From Pycnopodia helianthoides (lineage: Eukaryota; Echinodermata; Asteroidea; Forcipulatida; Asteriidae): DNA of 64,000 nucleotides. The position numbers were made by a program, and so were the translations under genes. The first letter of the stretch is position 1. Every line of letters starts with the position of its first letter. Positions 21,851-32,889 of the stretch are shown piece after piece. A model generated the notes under the pieces. It saw only the letters and a program-made list of their open reading frames with translations. It was not told where the DNA came from and ran no database searches. The DNA lies in NCBI GenBank assembly GCA_032158295.1, contig CM063260.1, forward strand, positions 13,046,452-13,110,451, in the 5' to 3' direction.

Positions 21851-22225
21851 CGGTATATATCGAGAACAAAAAGATATTTGAGGAAACAATGTTTGGAGGG
21901 AATTTGTTTCTTTACTTATTTATATCATGGAGGTAGAAATATTTCTACCTCCATGTTTATATACAGTGCTTATATAAACGAATATATTGGGTTTTTTTTA
22001 TATACAAGAATTATGCTGGTGCCCAGCAAAAATATTGTTTTTTTAGCCTTCGAATTTGACCAGGGGTCGACAAACTCTCCTTACAGGGTTTTAGACTTGA
22101 TTTAAAGTCTGAGATTGCCTTGATTTCTCTGCATCAGCCGCGCAAATCGCCCGCGCAGATTTGCTATCACACATGGGGACAATCCACAAGAGGGCGCTAT
22201 CATTGACGAGCACCACACAATCACA

Positions 22226-22741
22226 GTGCGTTCGATTAGCTTCCCCAGGTCGACCCAGGTCTTCCCCGGTGCGTTCGAATAGCTTTGACGTCATTCTCGG
22301 GGCTCACCCGGGTCAACCCCAAGTGCCCTGCTTGTGGAGCGGGTCACTAGGGGCTGACCAAGGTGCGTGACGTCACGACCAAAAAAATTCTCAATGGCCA
22401 CCATTTTGTTTGTAATTCAGCGGGGCACTTTCAGGAAGTTTGGCATACATTTTCACCTTTTAAACAGCGACTTTGTGAGCAGAAGTATTTTTTTATTCGA
22501 AGATTGGTATTTGTGTATCAACTAGGGTGTGTGGCAGTTTCACCTTGATAATAATTATTTTACGATCTTTTCGTGAATCTGCGGACGTAATGCACAAAAT
22601 GAAAGTAGTTCCGGGTCGGCTGTCCCAAGATGCATTGGTGTGAATGTAATGCTGGGGGAAATTGGCGTTCGATTAGCTCATGTCAGGGGCTCACCAGGAT
22701 GAGCACACCGGGGTCGACCCGGGGAAGCTAATCAAACGCAC
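22226..22741. mobile_element. DNA-transposon-like element with ~30-bp terminal inverted repeats
   Basis: The left end GTGCGTTCGATTAGCTTCCC and the right end GGGAAGCTAATCAAACGCAC are inverted copies including GGTCGACCC. The interior has no ORF of note. A partial internal end lies near 22269. Confidence 0.7.
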
Positions 22742-23849
22742 CCTCAGACTTCGAATCAAGTCTAGTAAAGGTGTGTGACGCGTCGCGGCACTGCATTGGA
22801 GCTGCAGTGTCCTTAGACTTTATTTCAAGTCTGAGATTTTGGTTCTCTGCATTGCGATCGAAGGTTAATGTCGGAGGTTAATCCATAAGAGGGCGCTATT
22901 TCAGGCGATTCTGTTATGGCTATCAGGTGAGACAACAACCCAGGATCATAGCAGACTTTGAATAAAGTCTACGTCGTAGTTTATCAACCATTTCGAGCCT
23001 TTTTTTTATAAGTGAGGGGAGGGGGGCACATTTAAATTTGTCAAATGTTGACCAATGAGCAATTTTTAGCACAATGAGAAAACACACAGAAAAAAGCTGG
23101 CAACCATCTCGAAAAATAGCTCGGCCGGTTGCCTTGAAAAATGTGTCGGGCGGGGTAAGAAGAAGAAGAAAAAACAAGAGGTCTTCGGACTTTTGTCCGT
23201 ACACCTACAAAAAAGGCCCGCCTCCTCCTTTTTTTTTTTTTTTAAAGGCAGGACGCTAAACATGTTTTTACAATAATTATTTTGCCTGATAATACGGAGG
23301 CCGTGGCAATAATTATGCGGGGGCGAGGAGCAATCAGTCAATTAAATGCTGACATTAAAGGGACATTGTCCCTTGGATTCGGTGGTTTGTGCTATAAACA
23401 GCGTTTGTTGTGAAATGGACAAGGCTGGAAAGATGTTCTTACCCTTAAAACCCCGCTCGAACATAATTACCCGGGGAATGTTACCATAGAAACGCATCTG
23501 TGCCGCCGTGTTGCGGATAAGCTTTGTGATTGCCTTTCAACACCACACCTCGTATAGCAAGGACGCCTAAACATCACGTCGACTTGAACATTTTCTGAAA
23601 TCGGTTAGTCATCTTTGGCAAATTTGATTTGATACCAGAAACAACTATTCTCTTTTCTTTCTTTTTTAAACCAGAAGGACAACTTCTGGGTGTCTCTCTT
23701 TTCAGTCACAACGGCACAGTTACTTTGGAACAGTTTTCAAAAGACACTGCGTGTAGAAAGTTGAAGAGAACTTGTAGCGGGAACGTTTGTTTGGTTGTAA
23801 GATAGAGAAAGACCGCGTTCCTCATTCGGTTTCCGTCCAGCGCCTAATT

Positions 23850-24575
23850 ATGATTTTCGGTGTGTTGTTTGTTATGAGCATTGGATGTGGACCTGCTCTC
23901 GCTGGCAATTGTCCACTCGACTGGGCCCCGTTTGAGAGCAAGTGCTATCATGCTCTCAACAAATTTCTCTCTTTGGCAGATGGCCGTACCGCGTGCAAGA
24001 AGCTAGAGGCCTACCTTGCAGTTGCTGGTTCGATCTCAGAAAACACGTTCATCTGGGAGGCGTTTATGGTGACGTTTGATCAAGATCCGAAGTTTGGCCT
24101 CTGGGCTGGCTACACTAGACAAGATGGGAACTGGCAGCCGTATCAAAGCGATGGTGATCTTTACTATAACTGGGCAACTGGTCAACCTGCAACAAACAAC
24201 GGAAATTGTGCTGCTATGAGTGTAGGTTCAGGAGGGAAATGGGGCGCTCAATCGTGCGCAAATACAAGAGGAGTCGTTTGTGAACGCCCTCCCAAGATCA
24301 GCTCAGCGCCCCGTCAGGTGTTCTGCTTTCACACCCAAGGAAACGGCCGGCTCACCACCCACGGGTGCCTCAAGCACCACGCAGTGCGTGAGCTACGAGT
24401 CGGTGGGGTGGTGTCCTGCGGCAGGGCATGCCGAGCAGAGCACCGATGTCGCTCCTTCAATCTTCTGGAGCGAGATGACGGGAAGATGGTTTGTCAGCCG
24501 AACAACGCAACTCGTTATGAAGTACCGGAAGAAGCAATGGAAGACAGCAAAAACTGCTACCATTTCGATCTTTAA
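23850..24575 (+). CDS. Secreted C-type lectin with PAN/apple-like C-terminal domain (single exon)
   Basis: A 241-residue open reading frame without introns. The first in-frame ATG is at 23850. An upstream in-frame stretch from 23787 begins at TTG and is not a plausible start. Residues 1-18 form a hydrophobic signal peptide ending A-L-A. A C-type lectin fold follows: CPLDWAPFESKCY opening, then WAGYTRQDGNW, then YYNWATGQPATNNGNCAAMS and KWGAQSC, closing at VVCE. The sugar/calcium site is degenerate: QPA stands where EPN or QPD is usual, and WGA where WND is usual, so calcium-dependent sugar binding is doubtful. The last ~85 residues are cysteine-rich and resemble a PAN/apple module (CLKHHAVREL, then C-x3-C, CRSFN, and a late C-x-PNNAT). 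The role is inferred to be extracellular recognition or adhesion. It lies upstream of the minus-strand carrier gene and is transcribed away from it. Confidence 0.82.
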   Translation: MIFGVLFVMSIGCGPALAGNCPLDWAPFESKCYHALNKFLSLADGRTACKKLEAYLAVAGSISENTFIWEAFMVTFDQDPKFGLWAGYTRQDGNWQPYQSDGDLYYNWATGQPATNNGNCAAMSVGSGGKWGAQSCANTRGVVCERPPKISSAPRQVFCFHTQGNGRLTTHGCLKHHAVRELRVGGVVSCGRACRAEHRCRSFNLLERDDGKMVCQPNNATRYEVPEEAMEDSKNCYHFDL

Positions 24576-24762
24576 CTTTGCCTAAAAAAGCGAATCCTGT
24601 GAATAACTTTAATGCTGAGCGAACTCAGCTTGTATAATACAAGCCGTCTCCAAAACATTCCAACGGTTGTTGCTGTTGATTGTAGCGACAGACATTAAGT
24701 CAGCAAAAGTGAAACCTGGAGTATGAACGTCACCATGGTGGGTGAAATTTCGCTTTCTTTTC

Positions 24763-24768
24763 ATTAAA
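24763..24768 (+). terminator. Possible polyadenylation signal of the lectin gene
   Basis: ATTAAA, a common variant signal, lies about 190 bases after the lectin stop codon. It is the first plausible signal seen in the AT-rich 3' flank. Confidence 0.35.
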
Positions 24769-25436
24769 TCTAAAGTAAAATTTTTAGAACTAGTTGATTA
24801 TAAAGTCTTTTTTTTATTGGTGGGTGACATTCACAACAACTGCACTACGTTTTGCTTGAAGTTGACGTGGCAAAAAGTAAAACGTTGTATTTTATAGCAA
24901 CGTCTTCAGATAAGAAGATTATTTACCAAAAGCGATTAGAACTTGATATTATTACATTATTAACCAAGTCATTCAGGCTAGGTGGACCACATCTGAAAGT
25001 TTAAAGGAAACAAACATATATGAATCAACACACCAACACACCAGTTGATATAGGACACCAATTTGTATTCGCGCACGTCACAATTTATGTGTCAATTTAA
25101 GCCCTTTAGATAAAAACATAAAGAAAATACAATTTGATTGGATTGTTATGAACTCATCATTTTTATCTTAATTTAATTTTACCTGTCAAACAGTCGCACT
25201 GTATTCGTGCATATCTTAATAATATTTCTAAGCCGCCACCGATTTAAAATCATCCGATGCCGTGACCTTGGCCAGCTCGAAAAAAGAGTGCGACGCGTCG
25301 TGAACAATAATCCGATTGTTCATTGTTATCTTTATTGATTGATATATTTTTTATTAAGAACATGACGTCATTGAGTAGGGCGCCCTCGGCTAGAGGTCAA
25401 GAGAAGGTTACTCATTGGCAACCCTGTCCGCCGGCG

Positions 25437-25545
25437 ATCAGAAATATTTTAAGGAACCCTCTTTACCATTGCTTACTTTAAATCATGTAAGTTATGTGTG
25501 AATCTGTGAACATTTGTGTTTTTCGATCTTACCGATAATATAGGC
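25437..25545. mobile_element. Partial MITE family F3
   Basis: CAGAAATATTTTAAGGAACC ... TTTTTCGATCTTACCGATAA matches the right third of the F3 copy at 5338-5673. Confidence 0.65.
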
Positions 25546-25925
25546 CCCCTATGGCCTTTTAGTCACTGCGTCACAACAGCAGCCTCAAGGCGACAAACTG
25601 CAATGCTATGTGTATGGGTGTGCACGCACACACGGTCAAATTTGGAAACAAAAACATTCATTGTCACGTGTCGATGCGAGTCAAATTTCAGGCGCGCTAT
25701 AGTTTCATAACTAATTTACTTCCTTCGCAATTCTGTGTTTCCCCCGCCCATCCCGTAGTTATCAAATAATAACACTGCTATTTGCAGGGCCTATAAATAC
25801 ACAACATAACATTAAATCTTGATTCCTGTTCATCATACTATACGTATGCTCAATTGAACGCTCTTACAAAACGTTTGGGAGTGTTTCAACTGGCGACAGT
25901 GCCCCCTTTCAAGAATAATAAAAGA

Positions 25926-26057
25926 AAGTCATAATTATGACTTATATCGCATAATCATATCTTAGAATAAGTCATAATTATGACTTATATCGCAAAATCA
26001 TATCTTAGAATAAGTCATAATTATGACTTATATCGCATAATCGTATCTTAGCATAAG
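25926..26057. repeat. 43-bp tandem repeat, three copies
   Basis: Each unit begins with the palindrome AAGTCATAATTATGACTT and continues ATATCGCATAATCATATC. Differences are few (one G, one A). Confidence 0.88.
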
Positions 26058-26305
26058 TCATAGTTATAAAAATTGTCCAGTATTTATGTCCAAATTGTTG
26101 GGGCCAAATAATCACCGTAAAGTTTAAAGGAAACAAACAAAATGTTTTCGAAATGCATTTATAGTGTTGTCTACTGCAGTGTTGATTCCTGTAAACAGTG
26201 TATTTTATTGAAATACACGCTAAATAATACGGTAATTGTTTGGCACCCATGCTGCCAGGTAAATCAACGTAAAATGACTCGAATATTTCACAGCAAGTTG
26301 ATCGT

Positions 26306-26696
26306 TTAAAGGAACATCACAGAATTGGTAAGAAAAAAACTTGTAAAATATACTTTGACCACAGATTTACATAAAACTTACATGGTCTAATGATGATGAT
26401 AGTAGAAAACATCCCTTGAAATATTTCTGTCTGAAATGCCATATTTGATGAGAAATAAATAAACTGATTTTCCGATTGGAGTTTATCGCTCAGTGAGCGT
26501 TTTATTCATTTGTTGAATCTATATTATTTCATGCAAAGTGTAAATCGGTTTTTCACTATTTTCTCGTGACCCAGATGGCCGATCGATCTCAAACTCCTAC
26601 AGGTTTGTCAGTTTATGTATATGGTGGATTACATAAAGTGCTTACACTGCCAGCAACTGTTTTGTTAGCAAAAAAAATTCTGTAATGTTCCTTTAA
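26306..26696 (+). mobile_element. MITE family F1, copy 3
   Basis: TTAA-bounded, full-length, with ends AGGAACATCACAGAATTGG and TTCTGTAATGTTCCT. It contains CACTATTTTCTCGTGACCC and the centre CGCTCAGTGAGCG. Confidence 0.9.
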
Positions 26697-26779
26697 ATAA
26701 CATCGATAGCTTGGCCTTGGAAGAAAAAAGTCAAAGATAATGTAAATAATGGTTTTAATGAAAATTGTAATGCAGAAAA

Positions 26780-27980
26780 AAACAAAAACAAAAAAAAACA
26801 AAACAAACGTACAATGGAATAAACCGGATATTTCACTTCTATTAAAATTATATAGATCTGTACAAAATAACGGACTCTCCTTTTTAATCATTTTGTTTAA
26901 TGGACAAGGTTTTAAAGCTAATACTGTTATCATATTGTTATATCAAATACAAAGTGATGAACATTCACAATACGCTCGTAATATTTTGGTGGGATCTTTA
27001 TTTACAAATGGAAGAAGTATAAATAATAACAATAAAGGAGAAAGTAGAAGTAGCTGTTGCAAACTGCTTTCCAACCAAAAGAACCTATATGGTATAAATG
27101 CACATAAAATAGTCGATGGCCTGACGTTTCGACTCTTTATATAGACAACACGACACACGTAATTAAATTTAGGTATACTGGTGTAGTTAATTAAGCAGCC
27201 GTTTCTTTCCACTTGGCTGCTCCTGTTATACTTATAACCTGTTCATGAGTGTCGCGCTGTCATTTAGCTTTCGAGAGAGACTTTGCTGGGGTCGAAACGT
27301 CAGGCCAGCCACTATTTTTTGTAAGAGTAATTTTCCCCGCAGATATCCATTTTAGTCTGCCCTATTAACTAATTATTTACTTTTCTTCCAACCTTCCATT
27401 TTTGTCATTTTTTTGTGTTTCCAACTTCTTGTGGTCAAGCCATCCCCTTCCCTCCAACACCCCCCCCCCTTTGTCTTCATAATCCCTGCCTACCCCCTGC
27501 TCTTTCTGAATGATTCATGCTTTTCTCTCTCCACTCTCTCTATTCAAGTATTTCCACTTGACTGCTTTTGTCCCCCTTGTATGCATGTAATGTGTTGTCT
27601 TGTCATTTAGCCTTCGAGAAAGACTCTGCTAGGGTCGAAACGTCAGGCCAATAACTAATTTTTTGCATTTATACTTATACAGGTCCTTTTGGTTGGTAAG
27701 CAGTTTGCAACAGCTAATTCTATTTTCTCAGTAATAAAGAACAATAAAGAACAATAATTATTTTGTGCCTTATGCAAAACCTCCCTTATATTAAAAACAA
27801 ACCCACAAAAAACCCCACACACAAACAAACGAAACAAACGTGCAATTAAGTTAACCTGATATTTTACTGCTTTCAAAATTATATAATCTGTAAAAAAATA
27901 ACTGACTCTCCTTAGAATCATTTTGATTAATGGAAAAGGTTTTAAAGTTTATATTGTTATTATAGAAAATATAAATATAC
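26780..27980. mobile_element. Possible Penelope-like element remnant with hammerhead-like motifs
   Basis: The motif GTCGAAACGTCAGGCC occurs at about 27288 and 27631 (plus) and at about 27115-27133 (minus). The plus copies are preceded by CTTTCGAGAGAGACTTTGC or CTTCGAGAAAGACTCTGC, where GACTC and GGGTC can pair around TGCTA. A ~150-bp direct repeat (26795-26945 and 27825-27975) and an inverted pair (27055-27135 and 27628-27715) surround them. Complex direct/inverted termini with hammerhead motifs are known for Penelope-like elements. No reverse transcriptase ORF is visible. Confidence 0.45.
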
Positions 27981-28238
27981 ATGTTAAATCGTCTTTTATG
28001 TACACGGAAGCAGGTCTACGGGTCACAAGTTTGCTTTTGTTGTCTCTGGTCCTTGGTAGTTTAGCCTGATTTAAAAAAAAAATTGTTTACAGTCGAATTC
28101 ATTTTTGTCATCACAAATTTTCCAACAGTTAAGAGTCCTAATGAAAATGGGGGCAAAAAATGACAAGTCCCCAAAACAATGTCTCTAAAAACGGTTTAAA
28201 ATGCCATGTGTTTGATATCCTTCAAGTGCATTTTTTGT

Positions 28239-28650
28239 CGAAGTCTACAAACTGTTGCTCAACGCATTGAATTCCGTACACTCGTCCATGCCTACAATTC
28301 ACTTAATCACAGTGCTCCTAAGTATATCCTCTCTCCTTACAATCCATGAATGCTCATGCTCCCTTCGTAGTTCTGATGCCATACCCCTTGTGGTTGACAA
28401 GTCTCGCAAAAAGTCAGGTGACAGGGCATTCTCTATTGCTGCCCCCCGCTTATGGAATGCTCTGCCTGTCTCCATCAGAAACACTAATTCTGTTCTATCC
28501 TTCAAGAAAGGACTTAAGACCCACCTCTTCCCCAAACAGTAGCTGGTTTGTCCTAATTCGTTCATATACCTCTATTGTTTCCTCAATCGCCTTGCATCCT
28601 TCGGTAATTTGGCACTATATAAAATCTAGTTATTATTATTATTATTAAAC
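28239..28650 (+). pseudogene. LINE reverse-transcriptase C-terminal fragment with (ATT)n tail
   Basis: The C-terminal signature APRLWNALPVSIRN, followed by SFKKGLKTHLF, is typical of non-LTR retrotransposon ORF2 ends. An upstream piece (EFRTLVHAYNSLNHSAPKYI) lies in a different frame, so the copy is frameshifted. It ends in the TTATTATT microsatellite. Confidence 0.75.
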
Positions 28651-28849
28651 AATATGGAAGCCATGATACACTCCTTAGTGTCCATCATTATCTCAGAGGC
28701 TAACGCGGACCATGATGTTGGAAAATAAATCACAAAATCTTTATTTGGACCTTGGAGACGGATGAACAAATAATGATACCATTACAGACAGGGTGGCTAT
28801 AGTGTCCTTTTGCTATACATTTACTCCTCAAGTTAATGACCGTCAAAAC

Positions 28850-29170
28850 TTAAGCACTGGAGAGCTGCTGATATCATAAAACATTGTTAGAAACGACCCC
28901 CTTTGAAGTAGTGTAGTTTTAGAGAAAGAATTAACTTTTCACCTAAACATTCGAATCAGAGAAAGGCCTCATGCATGAAGCCTTTCTCAGGCATCTGAAA
29001 GCAAACAATTCTATGCAACAAAGGTGTTTTTTTATTTTTTTATTTACTTGAAACTTCGATGACCAACAGCGCCCAAATTTTCACAGGTTTGTTATTTCAT
29101 GCATAATGTTGGGTTACACCAAGTGAGTATACTGGTCTTTGACAAACGCCGAAAGTAAACCCTGCCTTAA
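28850..29170. mobile_element. MITE family F2b, diverged copy
   Basis: Begins TTAAGCACTGGAGAGCTGC and ends near AAACCCTGCCTTAA. It contains the family centre GAGAAAGGCCTCATGCATGA and CACAGGTTTGTTATTTCATG. Confidence 0.6.
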
Positions 29171-29701
29171 ACTATAACATGTACTTTTGAATTTTTGTTC
29201 AAATTATGCCACCAAATGCAAAATGTTCCATGCGACCTGTGTAGTGTCTTGACTGCCAGAAAGGCACCGGATTGTACATGGTGACACTTTTTGTAAACAA
29301 AGGTAACATGGTCTAGTTTCACTGCTTGAAAAAAAACAAAAAAACAAGCTAAACCTAGTAGCTTGATAATAAAATGTAAAATGTGAATACAAAAAGTTAC
29401 TTGAGGAAAGTGAAATTTATTTTTTAAAATAAATGCATTTTACTATTCAATTTCCTGTGAATAAATGGCAGTTACTTAAACAACTTGGACATGGTAAAGA
29501 TACAAAATATTACTATAAAGGTTTTGTGTACTTTTTCCGGGTTGAAAATTGATCGGTTTGAATTTGTGTGTTCAAAATCTGAACGAGTTTGTTCAGAAAC
29601 CACCTAGTTCATTTACTCAAAACACTGCAGCAATAACATAGCAACAAATAGTATTATCAATATATATTATACCAGTGCCCTGAAGAAATGCCCATCTGAA
29701 G

Positions 29702-32700
29702 TTACTGCTTCTTCACTGGTATCCGCGTCTGGGTTGCGTAGATGATGCTATCCCATGACTCCTCGATGGCTTTCCTGGCACCGCTCCAAGAATGTGGGCC
29801 ACATAGGCGATATGTTGCTGGATAACAGGGCCCGAAGAGCACCTATATCAAAAGCAAGTTTAAAGCTGTTAAACTGTTCAATGCCCAGAAGTTCTCTCAA
29901 GCTAAATAAAAAGTGAATGAAGTTACCTTTATTAGAAGATGTTAAATAGCGCCCCCAAGCAGTTTTGGTACATACTTTTTATAACCATGAGAGCACTTTG
30001 AAAGAAAGCCTGAACATCTGACGTCATACAGGGGTACGTTTTTGCGGCCGTAACCAATAACTGTTTAGGTTGACTTGGCCATTGGTTAATCACTCGGCAA
30101 TGACCGAAACAGTTATTGGTTGGGGCCGCGAAAACGCACCCAAGATACCAGCTTGACCGGATGTTGCCAGATGTACTCTTGACCTTGCATTCATTTCACG
30201 CGAAGATTCGCAGTCACTTCACACGTACATTACATGATGGACGTACAAAACATTATGCACACACTGCATGCAAACGTTCGAGTGTGCAAGCTGACAAATT
30301 ACATCACCTCGGACCAATCATAGCACATGTATATGGAAAGCTTACGTCACTGCACGTCTATCCAATGAAATCATTGCAGATAAAGACAGGGGACCAGTCT
30401 ATTTGAAAGGAAGTACTACTTTGGCCATATCGTCAGGAAAGGTAAACGGAGTCTGTAGTCTGACTTGCTTGGTACAGAAGCAAAATGCGTATTATAGGGA
30501 GGGCCACAGCAGCGCTCATTAGCGCCACCTGGCCAAAGAAGAAAACAGATAAATTGAACAGTAACCGAGACGTTCGTGGTGTGGTGGCTTCCTTTGAAGT
30601 TGATGAATTTAAGAAATTTGTGAGAGGGTTGAATACATTTTTAATGCGTCAGAAATTCTGAAAAAGGGAGATATAGTTTACCTGGAAAGCAAGCCTTGGG
30701 CTGGTCAGGAAGAGTGAAAGGAACTTTGGCTTGGCGCCAATCAGATCAGCCAGCTGGTCTTGATATGGTACAGGTGGAAACTGAATTAGAAGACAAGAAA
30801 AAAAATCGTAATCAGTTTGACGTCCTGGACGTTGGATAAAAATTGAAAAAATATTATATTTAACAAGTTGATTTAACGCTTGCATTATATTACACACCAA
30901 GCAATAAGCCACGAGGGAAACTAACTGCATGGTTTATTACTTTGTATTTGAAATAAAAAGTCGCATCCCCTCAAGGTGATCCCTCTGCTGTCGCTTCCCA
31001 GGTTGTATCGTAAACTTGGGTGTGATCCCTGGCTATTAAGGCAGTTAAAGGTTGTCTGGCTACTGACTGGCACCCCCGAACAAAGACATTGACAAAATAG
31101 GGAGACTGCCAACATTAGGGCTAGATAGCTCAGTTTGTAGAGCGCCGCATGTTAATCTGGAGGTCGCAGGTTCAAATCCCGCTCTAGTCAATTTTTTCTT
31201 TGTTCAACCCAAATTATATTGAACATGACACACTTCATAACCTGACGTTTAAAGTACATTTTATTGAAAAAAGTACACTTCGCTTCATGAAAAAAAGCCT
31301 GGAAATTCACAATGAGAAATTTTGTGGAAACCTTGGAAAACAGCTAACAATGTCGGAATTAGAATCTTAGTGAATGTTCATTGACAGTTACAAAGCTGTT
31401 AGTTTTTTGTTTTGTTTTAAGAGCAGAAGCAGAAGCATTCCGGCTGGTCAAAATTAATTGTAAAGGTCACGGTACGATAAGAGGAAATAATCGGCGAAAT
31501 AGATACTTACAAAAAGTCTGTGTTTTCCAAAAGTTTGGAAGAGGGCGTCCCTCCTCCGTCTGACGTCAACCATCATCGTCTCTTTATCGGGCATGCGCAC
31601 TTTCCCTTTGAATACCAGAGCAGCCAATCTGGTTTGGAGTTCAAAAACAGGGGGCTGTCCCCCAAGCGTTGTTACGCAACCGATCACAGCCAGGGTCTGG
31701 TGACGCAGTTTGGGCGGGAATACGTGCATGAACAAATCCAACTCTGCAAAGTTGTCTGTGGAGGTAGAAGGAACGGTTCAAACGTTAAAGGAACATTACA
31801 GAATTGGTAATTGTAAAATATACTTTTGATCACAGATTTACATAAAACTTACACGGTCTAATGATGATGATAGTAGAAAACATCCCTTGAAATATTTCTG
31901 TCTGAAATGCCATATTTGATGAGAAATGAATAAACTCATTTTCCGATTGGAGTTTATCGCTCAGTGAGCGTTTTATTCATTTGTTGAACCTATATGATTT
32001 CATGCAAATGTGTAATCGGTTTTTCACTATTTTCTTGTGACCCAGATGGCCGATCGATCTCAAACTTCTACAGGTTTGTCAGTTCATGTATATGGTGGAT
32101 CACATAAAGTGCTTACACTTCCAGCAACTGTTTTGTTAGCAAAAACCAATTCTGTAATGTTCCTTTAAAGGCAGGATATACTTTTGGTAATTGTCAAAGA
32201 CCAGTATCCTCACTTGGGGTATCCCAACATATGCATAAAATAACCATCCAGTAAAACTTTGGGCTCAATATTGGTAATCGAAGTTGCAAGAAAATAATGA
32301 CAAAAAAAACACCCTTGTTGCATAAAGTTGTGTGCTTTCAAATGCCTGAGAAAGGCTTCATGCCTAAATATTTCAGTGAGAAATGACCTCTTTCTCAAAA
32401 ACTACATTACTTCAGAGGGAGTAGTTTCTCACAATGTTTTATACTTTCAGCAGCTCTCGGGTGCTCCTCACCAAGTAATGACAATGTATTTCTCGAATAA
32501 TTACCAACAGTATCCACATGCCTTTAAACGACTCATTTCCATGATTTTTAAACTGAAAGCTTGACTGAATTCATGCCTATTGTTTCAAGTGATGTTTTAG
32601 ATGTTTCGGGTGAAACAGTGCATAGAAGCTACATGTAGTAGTACGCTTTTATCCTGGCCGTCTTAGAATGGATTGTTGTCCCTTCCTCTTCCTTCCTCCA

Positions 32701-32843
32701 CATCCCGTACCTGTCCTGTACCCTTTTGTCTAATCCCGCTCCTCTAGTTACCCTGTATTTAAGTTACCCTTTCTTTTTTTTAAAGTCTTATTATCCTTTG
32801 TTCTACTTGTATGTATTTGTTTTTGACACTGGCCGAATAAATA

Positions 32844-32889
<46 letters not shown>

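Noticed and set aside
23787..23849. N-terminal extension of the lectin
   Set aside because: It would have to start at TTG. The first ATG at 23850 directly gives a good signal peptide.
28255..28542. Host gene encoding an APRLWNALP protein
   Set aside because: The motif is the usual C-terminus of LINE reverse transcriptases. The upstream half is in another frame and an (ATT)n tail follows.
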